Positions 25,186-38,617 are shown, numbered from the stretch's first letter. The stretch: 64,000 nucleotides of DNA from Thelephora terrestris (GCA_015956445.1 WIUZ02000008.1:1426001-1490000); one strand, 5' to 3'. Numbers and translations: made by a program. The notes: a model not told the origin generated them from the sequence alone.

Positions 25186-26043
25186 ATGGCGCCCGACCAA
25201 TCCTCTACAGAACAGTCCTTTAGGGCAAATCTCTCCCAGTTCCGATGGGCCAGCGGTGTCCAGGATGATTCTCAGCCAGCTCAGACATCTAATTCGTTCG
25301 CCAGATTCTACAATGCTGTTGGCGGGGGCTATATACCTCTGAGGTCAGGCGAAAGGTCAAACGAGGAGGAAGCCTATTTTGCTCTTTCTAGATGGGACAG
25401 GTACGTATCGCTCAATTTTGTCTCCTTTTCGCCTTGCATGCGAATCATCGCCCCACGCATCTTCTAGATTGATAGGCTTTGGCGCATGCTTATTGGGAGG
25501 CGCAGTCTGCTTCTTTGTCGCATTTTTGACAGCACCGCTGATTCCAATACGACCCGCCAAATTCGCGTTGGCACTCAGGTCCGTCCAAACTCTCCCCCGT
25601 TTTGCACACCCCTCATACTTCCCTCGTCACAGCCTGGGTAGCGTCTTGGTGATGTTTGGGTTCGTTGAATACGAGATCCCAAGAGGCATTCCAACCACTT
25701 ACCATGGGTACCTTCCGCAGCTTCGCAGTTTTGGTGGGACCCATAACCCACCTTAAGCATCTTCTGTCCAAAGAGCGACTACCCTTCTCCGCTGCATACA
25801 TCACCAGCCTCGCCCTTACCATTTACTTCTCTGTATCAGTGAGCTGTTCTTTTAATAGGCGCCCATTTCGTAGTTGACGCGACGTTCTAGGCAAAATCGT
25901 ACCTGGGCTCCTTGATCTGCGGCGTAGTACAGGTTGCCTGCCTCGTCGCATACGTGCTCGCTTATTTCCCTGGAGGAGTTACCACCCTTCGTTTCGGTGC
26001 CAGCATGCTCTTACGAGGAGCCTCTTCCATCTTACCCCGGTAA
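25186..26043 (+). CDS. SFT2: Sft2 family Golgi vesicle-transport protein
   Basis: A four-helix membrane protein of the Got1/Sft2 family, involved in retrograde fusion of endosome-derived vesicles with the Golgi. It starts MAPDQSSTEQSFRANLSQF at 25186. The cytosolic N-terminus ends YFALSRWDR and is followed, after a short intron, by LIGFGACLLGGAVCFFVAF (helix 1). SLGSVLVMFGF (helix 2) comes next, then the polar loop GPITHLKHLLSKERLPFS between helices 2 and 3, which is the best family signature. Helix 3 is AYITSLALTIYFSV. The last exon (SYLGSLICGVVQVACLVAY, helix 4) ends LLRGASSILPR at 26043. At least four short introns interrupt it, two of them inside or beside the helices. Confidence 0.88.
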
Positions 26044-26278
26044 TGCGCCCCCACCCCCGATAACTTTGTGTACGACTGGATATATGTGGATATTTATCTT
26101 CGTCTCATCATTCAATAACCTACTAAGATCAGGTACCGAAACTTCGGTTTACCAGCTACGACTTACGCTACATGTATACTGAGGTCCGTGAACAATGCAT
26201 GGGAAAGAATGAATGGATATAATGGGAATGACAAACTCGTGGCAGTTCATGAAGAGGGCATTCGTCTGGGCTTGGTCG

Positions 26279-28296
26279 TTACTTAGATTTACTGAGTTTC
26301 GGAAAGGCAGAAACGGAGTGTTGGATGTCATGCGGTTCTTGGGGGCGGTCGCTGAGGCCACAATCTCGAGGAGCAATGTCTCCGCATTTGACATGAGCAC
26401 TTGGGATGGTCACGGGTGAGAAAACTTGAACCAGCTCCTTTGAGAATCAGACACTTACCGGAGACCACAGTCATCGCACTCGAGGACCGGCTTCCATCCA
26501 ATGCGTTTGGAGCATATGTCACATTTGGCCGTCAAAAATCCGCTACTGAAGAGGCGTTCGAATGGGTTCCATCCCGCTTCCCCGGGCGTCGATCGTCGTG
26601 GGGGCGAGATGTTTCCACTCGATCGTTTGGTACCAGGTTTTAAGAGGGTGAAACGATGCAGTGCGGAGGGAATAGATCTAATCGTAGACCCTCCCTCGGT
26701 AGCAGCGGTGGTGGAGATCGAAGAGTGTGCGGTCTGGAAAGTTGCCGCAGAGAAGGCGGAGGTTGCGATTCTCCTTCTCGTATGGCCTTCGGCCCCATCG
26801 CCTCCGTTCCCGGTGGGTCTGATCGTAAGCACGGAAGAAAGAGAAGGCAGATCATTCCCTTGATGTTCTCTGATCACTGTGGTGCTGTAATCCGATAATC
26901 CACTCTGGGTGCCTTCAACGAGCGGTTGCGCACTTTCGCCTGATTCATCTGAATGAAGGTTAACGGGCACGATGGGTTTCACCAGCTCTCTGAGCGACGA
27001 AATAACACTACTCACTGCTCCATGTGCTGGTAAGATTGACCCTGGACAGTTTTTCAACGACCTGCGCTCGCTCCTCATCAGAGTCGTCGCTTCCGTAATC
27101 TGACTTAGGGGAGTCAGCTGCAATATCCTTTCCCACTCCCACGCCGAAACTTGGTATCCTAGGGGCAGCGTTTGGTCGTTTCGAACCTGTCATGAACTTG
27201 ATGGTGCCAACGTGAAGGTCGTCCGCTTCCGAGGGCCTACTCAGGACTTCTGCTTCGATCCCCCGAAGGCGATCAAGGATCACACGTGTCGTTGGACGTT
27301 GCAGCGGTTCGTTCGACAGACAATCGATGCAAAGTTGGACGAAGGCGGGGGGACAATCAGGGCTCGCAAGCTTCCGAACCTCACCTTCGTCAATGGCAAA
27401 GCTTGGTGCCGAACGCTTGAATGTGTTGTCGTCGGCAAGTTTGCGGCTAGCAATCTCGCAGAAAATGACACCGAGAGAATACACATCGGTAGGGAGGTCG
27501 AATTCGTTGCCAAGGAGGATTTCTGGAGACATGTACGAGTCTGTTCCGCAGAAGGTCAGCCGCTTGCTTTCGTCTGCGTTCCGAGCAGCGATACGCGCGA
27601 ACCCGAAATCGGTGATCTTTAGTCGACCGTTCGATGTGACAAGTAGATTTTCGCCTTTGAGATCCCGATGTATGCAACGACGAGCATGGAGATAGGCAAG
27701 AGCTCGGGCTATATCCGTCGCAAAGGAGAGTCGCAGTCGCCATGGAAAGTTCTTATTTTTATCGTGAATATAGGAGCGAAGGTTCCCTGTCGTTGTTTTG
27801 GTTGTTGTCAGCGAAGGCGAGTAAACAGGGGTTAAGGATTCCACCATTTTCAATGAACTCTGACACAATAAAAATCCGGCCATCTGGGTCTGGAGCGCGA
27901 GATAGGCCGAGGTAAAGAACGACGTTAGGGTGTCTTGCCTCCCTGGAAAAGCGATGGTGAATGCAGGATCGCCCAAGGAGATCACGCGAGAGCTGACTTC
28001 ATAAGTCTCCATTCCCGCTCGAAGTATTTGGCCACGTCATAGTCTGTGGACGGCAGGACTTCTTTAATTGCAACGTCAATTCCAAGGTAAGTGCCTGCGA
28101 TGGGGTGAGCAGGGGGATCAGCGAGTATTAGTTTGGAGGGTTCACCTTTATAGACTTTCCCGAACGATCCAGCTCCTAGTTTCTTCCAATCGCCCTTTAT
28201 GTCCTTGAGAACCGGTGGGAGAAATTAGCTTGAGGGATTATTACAACAATTGTGCTGTACCTCGAAAGGGATGACGTCGAAAGCGTCTGAGTGCAT
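26279..28296 (-). CDS. TKL-group protein kinase, LISK-like, with C-terminal C1 zinc finger
   Basis: It starts MHSDAFDVIPFE at 28296. After one intron the glycine loop LGAGSFGKVYKGE is followed by the ATP-binding Lys in VAIKEV. The long exon carries CIHRDLKGENLL (catalytic loop), ITDFGFAR (metal-binding Asp), GTDSYMSPEI (activation segment end) and DVYSLGVIFCEI, so all catalytic residues are present. Downstream is a low-complexity Ser-rich linker, then CDICSKRIGWKPVLECDDCG, an intron, and CHVKCGDIAPRDC. That is a C1 (diacylglycerol/phorbol-type) zinc finger. Its leading His seems replaced: the N-terminal side reads GWNPFERLF where HxF is usual. The stop is at 26279. The kinase-C1 order fits the fungal LISK-DD1 type. 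Substrates are unknown. Confidence 0.8.
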
Positions 28297-28410
28297 GGTT
28301 GTGGAAAGTGAGAACAAGAGGCCCAGAGTGGAAATCGTGATCGGCCTGATTGATCTCAGTCATCCACCTTTTTGCTCCCCTCCGACAGAAACGGCTCCCA
28401 TCTGACGAGT
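28297..28410. promoter_or_regulatory. Short bidirectional promoter between the kinase and Tsc2
   Basis: Only 114 bp separate the start codons of the divergent kinase (28296) and Tsc2 (28411) genes, so their upstream controls must overlap. No recognisable core element is seen. Confidence 0.45.
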
Positions 28411-31400
28411 ATGACCGACGACCTCGAACATCGCCCGCGCCCCAGGGCGAATACTACCTCTTTTTCCGCCTTTGGATGGCGAAAACCTCCTCCTCCCCAG
28501 CCGAGCGTTCATGCGGCCACATACCAAAAGTCGACATCCGTCCAAACTCTTATCGAGGACCTAACACCACCTGCCGTACCTTCTTTGACTTTCGCTCGGT
28601 CCTTAGCCGTTCTCCTCCAAACAACTTCTCCTTGTCCATCTCTTCCCACGCTCATGCCGATATTGGGAACGCTCTGCACCGAGCATTCCCCTTCCTCCCT
28701 GCAGGCTGCGGGTTACGATATTCTTGCTGCCTATTGCGGCAACCCCGAGACAACGTTGAACTCTAGCTCAGATGTCCTCGCTTGTTTTGAGCTCTTCAAT
28801 ATACCATGGACCGTCGATCTTTGGGAGCCTCGGTTCAAAGCATTCGCCAACTTCAGCAATGCGATATCATACAAAGACATTTTCATATCCGACATATGCA
28901 CAACGATACTAGGGTGGATAAAGTCCGCATTCGACCCAATGCTCACCCCCAGTTCTCTCCCTCTGTCAGAGACCCTTGAACGACAGCGAGGCCTCAAGGA
29001 ATATTTTTCCTTCTTGTTCGGTATTCTGGCCTCGCCCGAGTTTCTGGACGGAGCTCATGAAGAAGAGGTTGTGCAAATACTTTCTGTTTTGGGCGTGAGT
29101 GTCCGCACCGCAATTCTATCACCTCGAGAAGCACCGCCCTTCTTACCCCCGGACGCGGGCTCATCCCGAGCCCATCGAAGGAACCAATCTTCTACCTCCG
29201 CTCCCGGCACCAGCTCGTCACCCATTCGTCACCCTGCGGACATTGCAGTAGAGGCTTATGCAGAGTTTTTAACAATCCATCACAAGAAACTCTCGCACGT
29301 GCACCTTTCCTCTATTATGCCAATTTTACTCCGTTCTCTCGCCTTCCACGCGAGCCCCCTTCCTCGCTTATCTGTGCATAACATTACCGATAAACTCTCC
29401 GAGATCGAGAGAAAAATCTGGGGTCTCATAGACTCCATGTTTTCCGGGCCACACGCGGGCTCCTGCACCCTTATCCTGCACCGTTCACTATCCCCGGACA
29501 CGGAAAATAGTCGGGATCCTCTCCCATGCGTACAACTCTCATTTGGGGCCCACAGGGTTCTCAGGAGCCTCCTCCGTCGGTCACTCCTTGCCAGGCTCGC
29601 TCGTGCTTACATATCCAAGGCGAATTCTCAGACTTATACTCATACGGGCGCAGCTGGCTCTGTTGACCTGCCCGAGGATTTCATATCCCTGGCATGGCCG
29701 AAGGAGGATGCGTCGATGTGGGAATTCTCGAGGGTTTCACCTTTGTACTGCAAATCATTGGGTGACTGGATGGTTTGGCAGCCTGAAAATCGTTCCCTTG
29801 ATCCAGCTTTATCCCCAGAGATCATCTTATCGGAGGCCGCTGGTTTGTTAATCGACGTGTTGTACGCGTTAGATGATAGGGCAGAGGAAGAAGACGACTT
29901 TGACGAAGAGGAAGTAGTGGCGGTGTCGAAAGCACTTCATCGATTGGTGCAGTATATAAGGATTTACCGGTAACTTTCTCGTGTACACGGAGGGAAACCT
30001 GTGCTTGACTACTGCCATCCAGAACCACGGAAGGTGCTCCGCATATTCTTTCGCGCTCTGCGCATCTGGATGCCCGGCCGACGATGCTACAGATAATCTC
30101 TTTCATACTGTCGCGGGACATATCCTCCCCTGTGAACTGGTTCATGCCGAGCGTCCTCCTCTCCATTGCAGATCACCTCTCAGATGAGGATTCGTCCGGG
30201 GCGGTCGCCGCGATCACGAGGCGTCACGGATTTTCTCCAACCTCGCCGGAATGGATGGAAACCTGGGACGACGTTTTGAAAAACCCGAATGTTTTTTCGG
30301 GCGCTAGGCCGTTGACATGGGCTGCGATTCTGGAGGCTATAGAGACCGTCCACTCTATCGTTAAAGATGTCCCACCGTACAGGAAGCCCTGGGTGGAATT
30401 GGTATTTAGTTTTTGGAGTACAAAGGCTCACTCCGAACTGGGTCATGGCGCTGAAGTGCTGTGGTTGATCTTAGGCGAGGAAATTTCTCTTAGGCGAATC
30501 GAGTCTCAGGGGGAAATCACGACGGACCCGGTCATGGACGAGATACTGGCGTTTTTATCAGAAATGGCCGTACACGACAAAACCCATCTCGGCGCCGAAC
30601 CTCGATCTCCATCCATTGACAATACAACTCCTGCATCATCTGCTGTCCCATCCGCAAATATCCGACCGGACGCACGCATGACCCGGAGGAGCGGGGAACA
30701 CACTTTGCCCTCCGTCATGTCCATCCTCACGACGTTCACAACCGGAAATTCGTCTAGGTCTCAATCGCAGAATCGGAGGGCCGGCGAGGAAGATGCTTCC
30801 GAGCCCCCAAAGGGTTCAGAGACTTTTCCCATGCGGCCTTCATCGGACACCATGACAAAATCTGTCGGGGCGACGCTCGCCTTCATCTTGGCGTTTAGCC
30901 AGCTCGCATTTTCCCCCCATCCAGTGAAAGGCCCAGATTTCGATCTATCAATTCGAATATTCCGGGTGCTACTGCAAATAGCACATTCATCGACGTGCTC
31001 GAGAGCTCGCTTGATGTCACTAAGGTTTCTTATGCGTCTCCGAGCGGACCGAGACCACAAGGTATACTTCGCCGCCTCAGGTTATGATCCGGACGGTCAC
31101 ATCTTAGCCATGGCCCGAATATCGAACCGAGCCAAGCCGGAAGAGGAGAGCGTAGACCCTCCTAGTGGGGAGAGGAAGGAGCGTGGGCACTCGGCGGAAC
31201 AGCACCCGCAACGGCCTCGTGGTCGAGCTCTTGTGGTGGCCCGCGACCATTCCTTGTCAAAACATAACCGAAGCACCTCCCGGGCTACCGAAAGTATAAT
31301 TCTGCAGCCTCTGTGGCAGGTCCCGGACGTCTTGCCAATAAGAATCCCTTTCAGTGATACACCTACCAAGGGCATTTCCTCGTACGCTCAATCACCGTCA

Positions 31401-33603
31401 GAAGAGGGCGGGCTCCTACCGGTTTCTGAATACCTGAACATCATCATCAATCTATTATCCGCGGAACGAGACTGGGAGGTTCTATCATTCGTCCTGTGCC
31501 ACATCCCAGCACAGCTCGGTAACAAACACCTGTTTTGTGGACCTAAATGCCGCGCCCTCATAAACCAGCTTCTAAAAACACTGTGCGCCGGCATTTCTAC
31601 CGGAGAACTTGGGGCGAAGATAGACCTCTGGCCAGATGGGCTTAGGCCCAGGGACGCGTATGGCTTGGCCTACCACTCCCTCTCCGTTCTCATCAGCTAC
31701 AAACGCTGTTTCGACGGACAATCATTACACCACCTCGTTGAGGTCTTTCTCGATGGCTTGAGTGGATCACCCTCGGCCATCAAGTGCTGCCTCCACGCTC
31801 TCTCCTTGTCAGCATTCGAACTAAAGCCATCGATGACCAGATACTTGTCCAGGATCTTGGAGAAGTTATCCCAGATCATGTCCAACCCCACGATGTCGGT
31901 GCACATCATCGACTTCTTATCAATAGTCGGGTCGATCCAATCCTTGCACGTCAATTTTCGAGAACAGGAGTACAAAATGGTCTTTGGTGTTGCCCTCCAG
32001 TATCTCCAACAACACAATAGGCAAGATTCGACAAATCAAATACCTTGGGCGTTGTCACAACACGTCCGCATCATGTCATACTACATAATCTATGTTTGGT
32101 TCCTATCCCTCCGTTTATCCGACCGGCCTGGGCACATCCCTTTCATCTGTCGCCAATTGTTGCTGGCCAACGAAGGACGCACCTCGGTCGATCAATCGAC
32201 CGAAGTCTGTTTCGACTGGCTCGCACGTTATTCGTACGCCAGCGCAGATCCACGACCCACAAATTCCATCCTCGACGAGATAATAACCAACCCCCCTGCT
32301 GCAGTAGAGACCGCGACCTCAGAGAAGACGTGGATCGTTGGCAATTCTGTTGTCACCATCCGTACCCTCTCCAGGCTTGGCTGGCTGGAGGTGGTGTCGC
32401 GCAGAGCGTCGGGTCTGACAAAGTTCCTCTGCCGAGCCGAGAACGTTCCAATCGTCGGACCTGGTGATCTTAACCCGGATATGCTCTCTGTCCCGGCTAG
32501 CTTCATGATGGAACGCCCTTGGAGCTTAGGTGGTCCCGTTCCCGAGGCGAGTACTTGCATTCATGATGATGTTCGGCCTTTGTCAATATTAGTCATCCCA
32601 GGAACAGTTAACCTTGGAGTCGGACGAAGCCAGCACCTCCCCTCCCGACCCAATCACCGGGTATGTCTGGAGTGGAACAGCCCCTTCCCAACGCCGTAAA
32701 GATGTAGCGATCGACCCTTCATATTTCCCACTCCAACTTTCCTCCTTTCCGGACAAAGACAGCCCACATTTTGGGACCTTGGTAACCGATTCACCCAAAA
32801 TCAAATCTTTTACCCGCACATTGGACCGGATGCCGGTCATTGACACACACAAAGTCGGTATCATGTACGTCGCTCCCGGACAAACCACAGAGGAAGAGAT
32901 TCTTCAAAATACGTACGGGTCACCCGCATATACGAGGTTTTTGGAGGGAATAGGCCGGCTGATTAATCTTCGCGGTCAAAAGGACGTCTATGCAGGCGGA
33001 TTGGATCCTGATGAGGATGGAGAGTATGCCTATGCTTGGTGGGATGATAACTCCCAAGTCCTTTATCACACCGCGACCTTGATGCCAACTGACCCACAAG
33101 ATAAATATTCCAACAACAAGAAACGACACATCGGGAACGACCTCGTTCGCATCGTGTGGAACGATTCCGGGCTGCCGTACAGATTCGACACCCTGGCCAC
33201 CCAGTTCCAATTCGTCAACGTCGTCATAGAACCACACTCTATGGGCACCATTGCGGCTTTCTCAGACAACGTCCACGAGAACGAATACTTCAAAGTTACA
33301 GTACAAAGGGCCCCAGGGATGCCAGAGTTCTCACCCGTTGGAGAATTCAAACTTATCTCCGCCCAGGAGCTCCCTCTCCTCGTTAGGCAACTTGGCCTTC
33401 TCTCCGACTGGTTCGCATTCGTCTTCCAGACGACGGAGCGGGATACACAGCGCGTAGAGGTCATCACGAACTGGCGTTCTCGGTTGGATACCATTCAACG
33501 GTTTAAAGCTGGAGTGGGTTTTGCTCAGCCACATCGGGCAGCTGTGGCTGGTAATAGTATCTTGGAGCAGCAACCCGTCCGAGATTTTTCTAGCGCATAC
33601 TAG
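28411..33603 (+). CDS. TSC2: Tuberin homologue Tsc2, Rap/Ran-GAP domain protein
   Basis: Tuberin is the GTPase-activating subunit of the TSC complex, which turns off the small GTPase Rheb and so restrains TORC1. It starts MTDDLEHRPRPRANTTSF at 28411. A long helical N-terminal half of about 520 residues (to 29971) is joined across an intron of about 50-60 nt to the 30,030-32,560 exon. A further intron (GTACTT donor near 32,553, CCCAG acceptor near 32,604) leads to the C-terminal exon ending at 33603. This last exon holds the Rap-GAP core: VGIMYVAPGQTTEEEIL, FLEGIGRLINLRGQKDVYAG, and HIGNDLVRIVWNDSG with the Asn thumb, then FQFVNVVIEPHS. The total is about 1,650 residues, in the range of fungal tuberins. 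Confidence 0.88.
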
Positions 33604-33668
33604 AAGTCCTCGTGTTGGCGTACGGCAGCCGTTATTACATTGTATGGCGATGATATATTATGCAAGGA

Positions 33669-35985
33669 TCAAGTCAAATCAATAATATCGTCCGGGGCTT
33701 GAGATTGGCCTCGGCGACGCGACCTCGCGATCAACAGAGGTGCAACCATAGGTTTTGTGCGATTTGGGACGAGCTGACCTTCGTCCGAGTCACTAGAGAT
33801 TTCTATAATATCATTTGATGTTGTATCTTGGGGGCCTGAGGTAGGCCCCCGGAGCTGCGGGGGTTTGGGGGCGGGTGTGGGCCTCGTTGCTGGTCCAGGG
33901 TGGACAGGGACCTTGTAAGGAAGTTGGGGCTGCTTTTCCTTGTCGACCGTTTGTCGCGTGCTCTTTCCAGTGATCGAGGATCCACCTTTGTTGGCAGTGG
34001 TTGGGGGGGAGACCATACCGCGTTGTGAAGTATCTGTAGCGGCGAGATTATCGATAAGACTGAGAATCTTGGAACGTCCACCTGAGGTTAAGCGGTCATC
34101 TCGGTGATGTACGTCGGGCGATTTTGACGTGTGTTCTTCTGGTTTTGTGACAGGGTAGAACGTCTTGAGATTCGGCCTTGGTCGAGGCTCTCGTTTTTGT
34201 GGTTCCTCTGGATCTTCTTGGATGGTAGGGGTTCCTTCGTCTATGGCTTCTGAACGGATCATGGGTTTTGCGCGGGTACTCTTTTTAGAGGCCTTTCGCT
34301 TAGCGCCTTCTTCATAGGAGTCGACGAGGGATGGCATTGCTGTCCTCACTATAGACGCAGCAACCCACACACGAAGGTTGCTCGATGGGTCCGGCGGGGG
34401 TTTCTTGGTTCGTTTGTCGCTGTCGCTTGTGTCGTCAGATGAGCAGATATCAGCAATGAGTGGCGGGCGTATGTCTTTAATACCCGCAGTGGCGAGCGCT
34501 ACAAGTCGTTCAGGGGACACTTCAAGACGGTACTCCAACAACCCATCCGTAGAATCATGGTTTCGACTTAAGCGAATCTTGAGGATGAGTTGCTGACAGA
34601 TCGACGAACTACCGATTTGAAGATGAGAGAGAGATGCCGCTGTGGATGTGGCTGGTGAGGAAGATGGTGGCTGACTTTCTGATGGTTGTGCCGTTGCGGA
34701 TAAGTAGGGCCCATTGGCGTTCTGCGGATCCTTCTCTAAAACTGACTCGCGCAGAAACCTGAACACTGCGGCTGGCCAGATCACGGTGCGAAAGCGTTTT
34801 ATAATCACATGACGAACACCCCATTCGAAGTAGAGCTCGCAAATGTGTGCGATTCTGCCAAGGTCGAGCGGTCGCTCCCAATTTAACTTGATTCTGTGGA
34901 CCTTTCCTTCTGTCTCAGAAGTGATGGGGTTTGCATATGACATGAGGATGTCGATGTCGGGGAACTCTTCAGGGATGGCCTTGGATAAAGAACCCAATTT
35001 CCGGCCCAAGATACCGCGGGAGTTGGTGCGAAGCTCTTCCGCTAAATCCTGTTTCCATGTGACCAGGAACTCTTGGAGACCTTCTCTGGAAAGGGTGCGC
35101 GCGGCAGATAACAAGCTGTCACCGAAACCACACTTCGCGAGTCCATGGGCTACTTTTGGGCCACATCCCGACAACCCAGCTTGATGATAGTCCCCACCAC
35201 TCAAAAGCGCAATAAGAATGAGGCCGCCGTGTGTCAGATCGATTTCGGGTTTGCTGAACTCGCTCGCTCTGAAGATAACTGCGTGATTTCCATCATCCTT
35301 TGACGAAGAACCGGACGTAGCGTGTGGGCGGTTTCCTGACAATGAACCATTCGGGCTGGGTGGTGTCAGCAAAAGGTATCACAAAAGAAGATGACGGAAC
35401 GCACTTGCGTACCACCATTTTCCCCCCAAAGACAAACGTGTCAACATCATCTGAGAGAACTGCGTCGATAACGCCAGTCCGATTTAAAAAGGCCAACTCT
35501 GCTTCTGCTTCCCCTGGAGCCTGGACATACCACAGGTTCACCAAGAGTGATATACGAGAGGAAGGCCCTTACCAGGTGCCATTCAAAACCAAAGGCTTCG
35601 ATGATGTTCTTCATGCCATCCGTCAGCCAATGTGCTTTCCCAGAAATCTTCTTGTTCCGCTTTATTGAAGGGCGTTTCGGGCCGTCGAACACGAAGAGGG
35701 GTAGTAGTGGGATACCGAGTAACCTAGAACACCGGAAGAACAGAGTTCTCAACTCTGGATTCTCTCCCTCGCGTCCATATGCGGCGTGATAAAACCAGAT
35801 GCTGGCATCGATACCGATGCGAAGTCCCCGGAAACCCTTAACATTGTTTTCGAAGCCATCCACGATGGCAAGATTGGCTAAGGAACGTCGCTCGCCAGCA
35901 GGGCGCAATAACTTAAGATTGTGAGCTAGGAGGCAAAGACCGGGCTGTGAACAAATCTTACATCCCATAACCCAGGAACACCCAT
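33669..35985 (-). CDS. GEN1/Yen1-type Holliday junction resolvase (XPG/Rad2 family)
   Basis: It starts with the family N-terminus MGVPGLWD at 35985, followed after a 50-60 nt intron by LLRPAGERRSLANLAIVDGF, FRGLRIGIDASIWFYH (first metal-binding Asp) and GREGENPELRTLFFRCSRLL of the XPG-N region. After a second intron the XPG-I region shows APGEAEAELAFLNR (catalytic Glu residues) and DAVLSDDVDTFVFGG (Asp pair). The long last exon has GGDYHQAGLSGCGPKVAHGL, the helix-hairpin-helix with conserved Asp. Then come a chromodomain-like region and a long basic, Ser/Pro-rich tail ending DDIIDLT. In yeast, Yen1 cuts Holliday junctions late in mitosis. The 3' end is only 65 bp from the convergent Tsc2 stop. 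Confidence 0.88.
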
Positions 35986-36158
35986 GGTAGAAGCGGCGAC
36001 GGGAGATTGGTGGCCATTAGTCACGGGCCAAGTTGGTGCACGCTACTACGCGACAAGGTCATGTGATGTAACTGTACCGGAAGCAATAACTTAGATGCAT
36101 GATACAAAATCCTCAATACAACCTACAGGTAAATCAAAATCCAACCTCGCTCGCCCTC

Positions 36159-38617
36159 TCATAAATGCACCTGATTTACCATTTCTGTCATCTGTGAATC
36201 GATTCTCTGCTGTGTGCGTTCGGCAGCTGCGTCGTACACATAATGCACCACTGGATGCCAAAGTCTTCTTTGGCCATCTGTGGGGCTGAGGTTGAGTGAC
36301 TCAGAAGAACCGGCTCGAACTTGATCGTGTCCGAAGAAGCTGTCGCCAGCATCAGAGAGGCCTGATTAGATCATCAATGATCAGTGAACGCAAAAGGAAA
36401 GTGGAGCACGTACGGTCCTCCTCCTCAATTACCCTTCTCTTTCCTAGTGCCTTCGCGCTTATCCCGATAGGGGTCACGATGTCGTAGCCATCGCTGTCGT
36501 CACCTGCTTCGGACGAGGCCTTCCGTTCGCCACTTAGGTAGCCCGAGCGAGTGGGAATATCCCCTATCGATCTTTGAGGTGACGGTGTTCTGGACCGAGG
36601 CTGGTTGGGTGAGGGAAGACGAGGACCATGGGGCGCAGGTGGGGGTGGCGCAAGGTTTTGAGTGTTACCCGTGTGTGTGGATACTGGTTGCAATTTCATG
36701 GAAGGGGTATTCCCAGGGGAAGTTCCGGATCGGTGTCCGTAAGGAGCTGGAGACAACGAACGCGAGCGGTCGGTGGCGTTCTCGAGTGAGTGCTGGTCGA
36801 AACCTATGCCTTCGTGCTACCGGGAGATTAGAGAAAAGGAGACCACGAAAAGAGTAATCGTACTCTGGTTTGCCCCTTGGTTCCGTTGCTTGGGTTCCAC
36901 CGGTCAGCATCAGTCTCAACCCCGACCCTTTCCCAATCATCATACATGCGCAGGGATTCAACCAGTTCTTCGTTCGAAATCAGCAGGGCCGCAAGCAACT
37001 GTTCTTCCACTGTCAATTCAGAGGGGTCTTTACTCAAGTCGAGAACATTTGACCCCTGGTGGTCAGGAAGCTCGCCGGAAGCCACTCGGCTGTTGCGTGA
37101 ACGTTCGGCACTTGAAGAAGCCCAGGGTATTTGAGCAAAGATCAGTTCCTGAGATGCTCTACATCGTGCGTAAAACTCCTGTGAGTGGTAAACACATGTA
37201 CAAATACAGATCGAATCAAGCTTGCCTTGATCACAATCTCTTTTTCCTTCATTTCCTCTGGCTTTGTATAGGTAACAGCCTCTGCCAACAGTGCAGCGTT
37301 ACCCCGCCCAACTTGACATTCCTGAAAAAGGCGTCGAATATCCTCGTCCAAAGGGATAATAAGGTCATTGGGGCTAGTGTTTGAGTATTTGGACTGCGGG
37401 TTGGGTTGATCCTAGGGGTGAGTAGGTGAGGCTTAGTTTGTATGGACATCAGCGCGTCGTACTTGTGAGTCTACAGAGGAGGGCGTCCTGCGTTGGACAG
37501 GGGGGTTGAACATTGCGTCATCAGGATCGAACGGGATGCCCTGGGAGCAAATGAATGGCGGTCTGGGGGAGGATACGACCGAAACTCACGTCATCCGGTT
37601 TTGACGGAGGCTTGACTTTTCTCCACAAGGCACGAAAACCTTCCCGATCATTTTCTAGGAGTTGTTTAGGCACACGTCGAGAGCTAGTTGAAGGAAAGAT
37701 GGGCCTACTTGAAACGCTTGGATGGGCCGCTGCCGCTACCACGGTCAGAAGACGTTCCCGAACAACAGGAACGGTCTGGGGATTTTCCAGAACATCTTCA
37801 ACAATTTCCAAAAATTTACGAGAACTGGACTGTTGAATGAACACTTGCGACGAGTTTCGAAGCATTATGGCCCAGAGCTGCCAGGCAGGTAGCCCTTCTT
37901 AGATTGAGCAAGTGTAGCAGATGGTGGAGAGTGACCTACACGAGCGGCAGACAATTGGGCTGGGGGCTCCGCGTATCTGTGAACGGACTGGTGAGTGAAC
38001 CGGACCCAGTTGACCCTGCAGAAGGGGTACGGACTTGAATTCTCGCTTGAGAGCCTTGATAGCCTCTTTTGCATTTGCTTCACTAGAGGACGCCCGTTCG
38101 CAAACTTCCAGGACGAGAGCCCAGTCTTCTGAAGCAGTGGCAGTCAGATAACCTTTTGCACGGTTAGTACGGCAAGCGAGGAAGCGATTGGAGGCATCGA
38201 CACACCAATCATCCTTGTCAACTCTGCCTGTCCATCCTCTTCTCGCCCCACTCTATCGCGGTTTCTACCTCTTCCGCCATCCCTTTCCCTTTCTTTACGT
38301 TCCCCAAACAGTTTCCAGTCCTTCTTGTCATCTTTGATTGAGGGCTCGTACTGACTGGCACGGTCATCCGGCGAAACGGGATGAGCGACTTCTATGTGGG
38401 GGTCTAGAGCTCTTAAAATGCCGACTGCAGCAGGTTGTTTCTTGCGCGACCATCGAGAATCGCTCTCACGTTCCGATTTCACCGACTTTGCTGGTAATGG
38501 AAGCGAGGAGAAAGATGAAGATCTAGAACCGGAAAGAGGGTATGGCTGAGGAGGGGGAAGCAGAGGATCCTCCTCGATGACACGTTTTTGCTTGTCGCGC
38601 CCAAACAATTTCCTCAT
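36159..38617 (-). CDS. VHS and GAT domain protein, Lsb5-like (endosome/actin adaptor)
   Basis: The likely start is MRKLFGRDKQK at 38617, followed by a Ser-rich basic linker. The VHS region spans about 38,160-37,500: SEDWALVLEVCERASSSEAN, AKEAIKALKREF, then AAQLSAARLWAIMLRNSSQ and RKFLEIVEDVLENP. The GAT-like part comes later (DIRRLFQECQVGRGNAALLA, then LTVEEQLLAALLISNEELV), with a Pro/Ser-rich tail and a last exon ending TQQRIDSQMTEMVNQVHL at 36159. VHS-GAT proteins bind ubiquitinated cargo; yeast Lsb5 links endocytosis to actin through Las17. The frame stays open upstream to another ATG at 39034, so an N-terminal extension of 139 residues is possible. Confidence 0.75.
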
